A DNA stretch of 42,274 nt from Seison nebaliae (Eukaryota > Rotifera > Pararotatoria > Seisonacea > Seisonidae). A program made the position numbers and the translations under genes. Below, piece after piece: positions 36,785 to 42,274 of the stretch. How positions within the stretch are numbered: position 1 is the first letter of the stretch; every line of letters begins with the position of its first letter. The notes beneath the pieces are model-generated. The model was not told where the DNA came from. It did no database searches and worked only from the letters and a program-made list of their open reading frames with translations. Location of the stretch: assembly GCA_023231475.1 (NCBI GenBank), contig JALJEE010003095.1, positions 1-42,274 on the forward strand. Direction: 5' to 3'.

Positions 36785-37538
36785 ATGAGCCGAAGAGATT
36801 ACGATGATATTGATGGTACTCGCCTTACACAATCAGTAAAAAAACAGCAGTCACTTCCAGGGAAACTGAGAAAGAAACCTTGTAAAGCATGCACGAACTT
36901 TAAAGATTGGGCAACCAAACGTGGCATCAACATTGGAAGTGCGGATGATAGTCTATCTGTTAATTTATTTAAAATTTCCTTTCTTGCCCTCCAAACATCT
37001 AATTTTCTTTCACACTATTATGATTTTTATTCAATTATTTTAATACCATAAATTATGATAATTACAATTCACACCTTCCAAATTCTCAACGACCGATATG
37101 TTAAATTAACTAATTTCTCATTTTGCATTTGAAGATGTCAACAAACAAATGCCCGCTAGCAAGAGATCAGCTTGGAAGGAACACATGGTCGCTTCTTCAT
37201 ACGATGGCTGCTTATTATCCGAAAGAACCGTCAATTCAACACCAGAATGAAATGAAACAATTTATAAAAACTTTCTCTACTTTCTATCCGTGCGAACATT
37301 GTGCAATTGATTTTCGTGAAGAGTTTCCTCATTTTTTTTTGTATGTAATCCATTTCCTAATATAACTTTATATAGTATTAAACAATTCCCTCCAAAAGTG
37401 AAAACGCGAGAACAATTAAATAAATGGTTTTGTGATCGCCATAACACAGTTAATCGAAAATTGGGTTTAGACGAATTCGATTGTTCGAAAGTGATGGAAC
37501 GATGGAAGTATGGACCGAAGGATGGAAGTTGTGATTAG
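36785..37538 (+). CDS. GFER: ERV1/ALR FAD-linked sulfhydryl oxidase
   Basis: Mitochondrial intermembrane-space oxidase that re-oxidises Mia40 and passes electrons from thiols through FAD. Three exons, 36785-36958, 37135-37322 and 37376-37538, give 174 aa. N-terminal shuttle cysteines: [13 protein letters not shown]. Catalytic core: [19 protein letters not shown], then the active-site CxxC in [14 protein letters not shown], the FAD-binding CxRxHN in [12 protein letters not shown], and the C-terminal [20 protein letters not shown]. All family landmarks are kept, and length agrees with animal ALR (about 200 aa). Donors are GTTAAT and GTTTCC; the second is set by restoring the D-I-K-Q-F-P join. 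The longer N-terminus suggests the mitochondrial long form. The start ATG at 36785 is the first in the open frame. Confidence 0.94.
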
Positions 37539-37663
37539 AGTAAAAAATCGACAAAATATTTTTTCATTTTCTTCCCATAAAACCATTACCGTTTCCACTT
37601 TTCATCATTCCTTTATATTCCTCACTGAAATAGTTTAGTAGAAAAAGAATAATATTTTCTTAT

Positions 37664-38291
37664 TTAATTTTCTTGTCTACTTTCTTTTAAGATTGATCGA
37701 TTCTTTTTATATAAAATTCTTTGAAATGCCTTTTCTTTTCGCATTCGATTTCTCTTTTCTTCAATTTGCACGTTCTCCTCCGCTTTCATTTTTTTATACT
37801 TCTCTTGATTTTCGATCTGCAATTATAATTTGTAATTTGAAAATGGAACAAATGAAGAGATAATAAAGAGGAAAAAGAAAACTTTAATTATTGTTTCTCG
37901 AATTTTTTGAAGACAGTCAGCAAGATTCAAAGTTTGATATCTTGTTCGGTTGCTATTAATAATAAATTCGTTTAAACGATTTATTTTCGACGGTTCATAT
38001 TTTTTCAGTAGTTCTTTCGTCTCCGAATTTAGCCATGAAATATTGTCGATATTAAACTTGATTTGAACTTTGGTATTTACTAAAAATAATTTACACTCAA
38101 AATTTTCACAATTCTGTTTATTGAGAATAACCTTTGTTGATATTCTGTCCTCCAGGACCACTTCCTTTGAGATATTTAATTTGAAGTTCCTTCATGTTTA
38201 TATCTCCGGTAAACGTCGAAGATTTCATGACAGAACATTGTCGAAAGGATTGTCTAGTCGACGGAATTAAGGAAGAGAGGTTGAAGGACAT
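37664..38291 (-). CDS. MRPL58: ICT1/MRPL58-type mitochondrial peptidyl-tRNA hydrolase
   Basis: Codon-independent release factor that rescues stalled mitoribosomes and is a large-subunit component. Three exons, 38291-38132, 38079-37883 and 37816-37664, join to 169 aa. The catalytic loop is intact: YLKGSGPGGQNINK, with the GGQ that hydrolyses peptidyl-tRNA, followed across the intron by VNTKVQIKFN. Then come INRLNEFIINSNRTRYQTLN and LADCLQKIRETI, as in ICT1. The C-terminal tail is Lys/Arg-rich (EEKRNRMRKEKAFQRI), as needed to occupy the empty mRNA channel. The first in-frame ATG (38291) gives a Ser/Arg-containing leader suited to mitochondrial import. Donors GTTATT and GTTTTC. It is slightly shorter than human ICT1 (206 aa). 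Confidence 0.92.
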
Positions 38292-38640
38292 AATTTGTGA
38301 AGATAAAAATTTGAATTTGAAAAATTTTTCCTCATTTATATTCCAAGAAATTATTTGCAATTATTTCCATGTGGTCATGTTTTTCGTAGTTTTTTCCCAA
38401 GACGATTATTAAAGGTTCGATTGCTAATGGTCAAATATGATGTATATGAAAGAAAGAAAGGAATGAAAAATCTTTTGATAAATTCCATCATAGTCGTATG
38501 TTGATTAGGAGAACATTGAAGAGAAAATATTAAAAGGGAAGAATTCCATTTATCATAAAACAAGATTATTATTTCTCAGTGTGAGTATCATTCGTATTGT
38601 ATTTCCAATCAATTCCCATTGACATACAATTAATACAAGA
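38292..38640. promoter_or_regulatory. Divergent promoter region, ICT1 / NAE1-like
   Basis: 349 nt between divergent ATGs; must contain both promoters. AT-rich, no conspicuous element. Confidence 0.4.
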
Positions 38641-39906
38641 ATGAATGAGAAATTGGAGAATGAGAGATATGATAGACATATGCGATTAATTGGCGAACAT
38701 GGTCAGAAACAATTAGCACAATCAAATATTTTAATTTATGGATGTGATGGAATTGATATCGGGAAATTATTATGTTTATATGGAGTCAGTTCAATTCACC
38801 TAATCGATGATCGAATTGTAACCGAAGAGATGATTGATCTCCAATATTTTCTAAAGAAGAATGATTTGGATAAATCGATGAGTGAATCAATGATAAATAA
38901 TATGAGAACATTAAATTCGAATGTCTCACTATATTCATATCAAACGATGGATGAAATAGAAGTTGTGAATGATATTGATCTCATTATTATATTTAATTAT
39001 GATGAGAATAAATGTAAATTAATTAATGGTGTTCCAATCTTGTCAGTTCATAGTAATAATTGGGAGGCAATATATCATCCGACCTTCCTGAACCATTATG
39101 TGATTGAAGGATGTGAGGAGAGGAATTTACGTCCTAGACTTTATTTCGATCATATACTATCTCCAATTGAAGAATGGTTGGAAAAAGATGAGATTAATGA
39201 GAATTCTCCATTTCCATTAATTATCTTCAAGGCACTCCAGATTTATAGAAGTCAGAATGGTACAACATCATTTCCATCAGATGGAAAAGAGAAAAAGGAA
39301 ATTATGGAAATTATTGAACAGATGGAAAATGATTTGAAAATGAAAGTACCAAATAATGAATTGTTGAATCTAAAAGAAGCATTATCTCATGTCAACAGTT
39401 TATCGAAGACACCAACTGTAGAACTATTACCGGAAGCGATTGAAAATGATAATTCACTTTTCAATAAATCGATTTATGTTATTCGTTTATTTAGTGAGAA
39501 GGAGAATGAGAATGTACTACCTTTTAATGGTGTCATTCCTGATATGGAGACAAGTTCGATGAATTATCATAAAATTTATTCAATGTATCATCAATTACAC
39601 AAAAGTCATATAAAAGAAATTAGGAGGTTTTGGAATAAAGTTTATAAAGAAGACGATTTCCCCGAAATCATCATTGAGAAAATGTGTAAGTTCAGTGAGC
39701 ATATCCATCGAATATCTTCCACTTCGACGACTATAGACGAAAGTTGGTTGAAGAAGTTCGTCGGGAAACAATCACATCCATATGTTAATACAGCCATCGG
39801 ATCAATTGTTGCTCAAGAAGTTATTAAATTGTTGACACATCAACTTGTTCCGATTTCTTCAACAATCTATTACAACGGTCTCTCACACGAAATCATTCGC
39901 ATCTAA
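38641..39906 (+). CDS. NAE1: NEDD8-activating enzyme E1 regulatory subunit-like
   Basis: Single exon, 421 aa. NAE1 (APPBP1/ULA1) pairs with UBA3 to activate NEDD8 for cullin neddylation. The start, ERYDRHMRLIGEHGQKQL, and the Rossmann segment ILIYGCDGIDIGKLLCLYG follow the NAE1 pattern, as do PFNGVIPDMETSSMNYHKIY and the C-terminal adenylation part, HPYVNTAIGSIVAQEVIKLL followed by YNGLSHE. There is no E1 catalytic cysteine domain of the UBA1 type, as expected for this subunit. It is about 110 residues shorter than typical animal NAE1 (about 534 aa) and quite diverged; the loss falls mainly in the middle and in the region before the final block. SAE1 is the alternative, but the PDM block argues for NAE1. 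Confidence 0.87.
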   Translation: MNEKLENERYDRHMRLIGEHGQKQLAQSNILIYGCDGIDIGKLLCLYGVSSIHLIDDRIVTEEMIDLQYFLKKNDLDKSMSESMINNMRTLNSNVSLYSYQTMDEIEVVNDIDLIIIFNYDENKCKLINGVPILSVHSNNWEAIYHPTFLNHYVIEGCEERNLRPRLYFDHILSPIEEWLEKDEINENSPFPLIIFKALQIYRSQNGTTSFPSDGKEKKEIMEIIEQMENDLKMKVPNNELLNLKEALSHVNSLSKTPTVELLPEAIENDNSLFNKSIYVIRLFSEKENENVLPFNGVIPDMETSSMNYHKIYSMYHQLHKSHIKEIRRFWNKVYKEDDFPEIIIEKMCKFSEHIHRISSTSTTIDESWLKKFVGKQSHPYVNTAIGSIVAQEVIKLLTHQLVPISSTIYYNGLSHEIIRI

Positions 39907-39966
39907 CACCGTTTAATTTCCATCTCAAATACAATTTATATTTACAGTTCCATTATTTACAATTTT

Positions 39967-39971
<5 letters not shown>

Positions 39972-39997
<26 letters not shown>

Positions 39998-39998
39998 G
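39972..39998. repeat. (CT)n microsatellite
   Basis: Uninterrupted CT dinucleotide run in the 3' region between the convergent NAE1-like and CAP genes. Confidence 0.85.
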
Positions 39999-40106
39999 CT
40001 CTTCACTATTCTTCTTTGCTTCCATCGATTTACAGAGTTTTTTTTGATGTGATTTGTTAAATGATCGTAGTTCATAGCTGAATCTTCTAATAAACATTAT
40101 TTATCG

Positions 40107-41594
40107 CTAACTATCACCAGGTCGATTACAATTACACAACTTCTCCCAACATTCACATGATACTCCTATGTAGGAATTCTCAAATGTGTAACAATTCGTA
40201 CAAGGATCGTCACTCTCCTCTCTCGGATAATATGGTGGATTATATTTCTGATAATGCACAAACGAATAAATTGCACAAGCATACACTCGAGCATTCTGAC
40301 AGATTGCTGCCGAACAACCAATTCGTGCTGTTCCCTGATAAATTATCTGAAGATACATTCGATATTTAGTATTCCTATTTCTTTCATAAACATAATTTTC
40401 GGCGCCATGACGGATCATTTTTAAAAAATTATCTTCTATCGGAAGATCGAAATCGCGCACTTTAAATGTAAAAATCGGTATTTCTTGAAGATCAGGGTCC
40501 GATACCGTTGTATATAGATCACCGTCTGTAGTGCTCGTAATACAATGACTTGTCATTTTGACGGCGAGAGCTTCCAAATACATATCATAATGAACCATTC
40601 GCATTTGAGTGGCATGCACTCGTCTACGTTCATCGTTAATTAAAACCATCAATTCTAATCTCGTTGAATCAGTTAGCGGAATAGTTTCCAAAAATGAAGG
40701 TCTCGGTTCAGAACAACCAATGTGGGCCTGTGTAAGTTTAAAGGATTTACAAAGTTCTTCAAAATTTGTAGGTTGCATCGATTTCATTATTTTATATGGA
40801 ACTGTCGTTAAAACTCTTCTCGTCGTAGTCGTCGTGGTAGTAGTAGTTGTTGTCGTTGTTGTCGTTGTCGTCGTTGTTGTCGTCGTCGTCGTCGTCGTGG
40901 TAGTAGTAGTTGTTGTTGTCGTGGTAGTAGTAGTAGTTGTTGTCGTTGTTGTTGTTGTTGTCGTTGTCGTCTAAAGAATATAGAAACATATATCAAATAA
41001 ATATATCAGGAAAGTAAAGATATTTCAATAATGTTCGGATATCAGCAAATCGATACGTACGTATACAACTTTCATTTCACACGACATTTACACGATTACT
41101 ACATGATAATATTTTCATCATCCTTCTGTCAACATCATATTAATTTACTGCATGATAAGTAAAAGGAAGTTAGATATATTAGAGTCTGACATGATATGGC
41201 GGAACAACAGAACATAACGGAAAAACACACAGGAACATAAGTTGAATGACTGCCAGTCTGATTATCTGAAATATTATCTCTATAGATATACAGAGAAGTG
41301 TTCGTTACATCAACTCTCTTCGTCAAAACCATCATTTAATTTCATTATATTCTGGTCAAGGTGTAGTGCTATTTTCTTTTTTACGATAGCATTACTGGCA
41401 TGTCATTCCACCATCATTAAAAATCCTAACAGTAGTTGTTGTTGTCGTTGTTGTGGTAGTAGTAGTTGTTGTTGTTGTCGTTGTTGTGGTCGTTGTAGTT
41501 GTTGTAGTAGTAGTAGTAGTTGTTGTTGTTGTTGTTGTTGTTGTTGTGGTGGTTGTTGTGGTCGTTGTAGTTGTTGTTGTTGTCGTCGTCGTCG

Positions 41595-41631
<37 letters not shown>

Positions 41632-41652
41632 CGTTGTCGTTGTTGTCGTCGT
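40107..41652 (-). CDS. CAP-superfamily (SCP/TAPS) secreted protein with poly-threonine exons
   Basis: Two exons are visible, 41652-41431 and 40970-40107, joined in phase 0 across a 460-nt intron (donor GTTAGG, acceptor TTTAG). The first encodes 74 consecutive Thr codons; the second opens with 50 more, then runs RRVLTTVPYKIM into a CAP domain. The domain shows LINDERRRVHATQMRMVHYD, LEALAVKMTSHC, GTARIGCSAAICQNARVYAC (CAP 2-type region) and a Cys-rich tail (PCTNCY, CECWEKLCNC). CAP proteins are usually secreted and act in sterol binding, host interaction or reproduction. The Thr tract would form an O-glycosylated mucin-like stalk. No signal peptide is seen, so a further 5' exon is expected upstream, perhaps beyond the window. 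The Thr frame is confirmed because the second tract is continuous with the CAP domain. Confidence 0.75.
40821..40970 (-). repeat. (ACN)50 tract, poly-threonine
   Basis: Fifty consecutive ACN codons using all synonyms (ACA, ACG, ACT, ACC mixed), starting immediately after a TTTAG acceptor and continuous with the CAP reading frame. Confidence 0.85.
41431..41652 (-). repeat. (ACN)74 tract, poly-threonine exon
   Basis: Seventy-four ACN codons in a row, bounded by TTTTAG and GTTAGG splice-like signals, with no other residue in the exon. Confidence 0.8.
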
Positions 41653-42274
41653 CTAAAAGGAACAATAGTGTCAGTGGGACTTTTTATCTTCATTTCATAA
41701 TTAACTTCACTTGGTTAAATATTGTTTAATCGACGATTAATGTACGTATTACATACAAATTTTGATGTCAGATAATTCATTCATATTACAATAAATAATT
41801 GAAAGTTACAAGTCCAAACATTATGCACAATAGTACCAATATGAAATAGCAATAAGATTAAGTTAGTAGGATAACCAAAGCAAAAACTGTTTTATAACTC
41901 TACATATTTAGAAACAATACAATTGATACTACATTTTCAAATAGCTATGCACAACTGTGCAGAATTTACTGGGAAACAGAAGATATCCCCGAAATTTCTC
42001 TTTACTAAGCATCTTTCTCTCCCCATTATTAGATTTGGCATTGAAAAAATTGGGGATAGCTTCCTTTGTTTCATATTTTTTGAAGGAAAAGATAACTTCC
42101 TACAATCGAGATTACTCTACTATACCACTACCGGGGGAGAAGGACATAAGAGCCACGAGACTCTGTAAATTTTGGAAAACAAAAATCCAGACATAACAAT
42201 CCTATACAGCTGTGTAGCTATATATATATTTTATTATTATTTTATTAATAAATTTCAGAAAATCAAAGTCTGCG
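41653..42274. other. Upstream of the CAP gene, right window edge
   Basis: No clear CAP 5' exon recognised. Contains the candidate inverted-repeat element listed separately. Two plus-strand overlapping frames (41923-42196) are within that element and are not taken as genes. Confidence 0.35.
41941..42221. mobile_element. Candidate MITE-like element with imperfect terminal inverted repeats
   Basis: The left end reads ATAGCTATGCACAACTGT. The right end, on the opposite strand, reads ATAGCTACACAGCTGTATAG. They share ATAGCTA, then CACA-R-CTGT, with a 2-nt gap. The interior is visibly less AT-rich than the flanks. A TA duplication is possible but cannot be told from the AT-rich surroundings. A solo LTR or chance is also possible. 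Confidence 0.3.

Noticed and set aside
40609-40974. Plus-strand frame ending in a long poly-valine run
   Set aside because: It is the antisense of the poly-threonine tract of the CAP gene; a plus-strand product would be almost pure valine and has no family support.
41242-41700. Plus-strand frame rich in Cys, Arg, Gly and Ser (also Gln- and Asn-rich minus frames)
   Set aside because: All are shifted readings of the same NGT/ACN repeat. The threonine frame is the one that continues into a real domain in the neighbouring tract.

Overview
The window is nuclear DNA from a compact, AT-rich animal genome. The evidence is nuclear-type genes split by introns mostly 40-65 nt long, animal-only families (EGR zinc finger, DEG/ENaC channels, stomatin, LMBR1), and a ciliary gene (PACRG). 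The small heat-shock protein carries two alpha-crystallin domains, an arrangement known from flatworms. A parasitic or miniaturised flatworm is therefore my best guess, but this is inference; another fast-evolving, genome-reduced invertebrate is possible. About 19 genes fit in 42 kb. Many are single-exon or have tiny introns, and several neighbours share very short intergenic spaces.

Layout. 1-~413 (-): 5' part of a stomatin-family gene running off the left edge. 1284-2048 (-): two-domain Hsp20 with a perfect heat-shock-element promoter. 2515-4127 (-): von Willebrand A protein with a zinc-finger-like N-terminus. 4516-5247 (-): SRR1-like. 5434-6990 (-): spartin. 6991-11533: long stretch without recognised genes. 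11534-14319 (+): unknown Ser/Thr/Asn-rich coiled-coil protein, tail-to-tail with glycerol kinase (14352-16307, -). 17650-18333 (+): PACRG. 19000-20931 (-): EGR-type transcription factor. 22066-22288 (-): candidate secreted peptide. 23917-24781 (-): MOB3-like. 25246-27131 (+): LMBR1-like membrane protein. 27324-28806 (+): dsRNA-binding protein. 28929-29228 (-): small helical protein. 29762-32214 (-) and 33977-36583 (+): two DEG/ENaC channels flanking a small one-TM protein (33210-33537, -). 36785-37538 (+): ERV1/ALR sulfhydryl oxidase. 37664-38291 (-): ICT1-type mitochondrial peptidyl-tRNA hydrolase. 38641-39906 (+): NAE1-like. 40107-~41652 (-): CAP-superfamily protein with threonine-only exons.

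Exon structures were rebuilt by hand from reading frame and family resemblance. Doing so exposed an unusual regularity: nearly every inferred 5' splice site begins GTT instead of GTA/GTG. Stomatin-family proteins are known regulators of DEG/ENaC channels and both occur here, but 30 kb apart, so I draw no functional link. The other genes are an ordinary mix of housekeeping functions with no obvious shared pathway.
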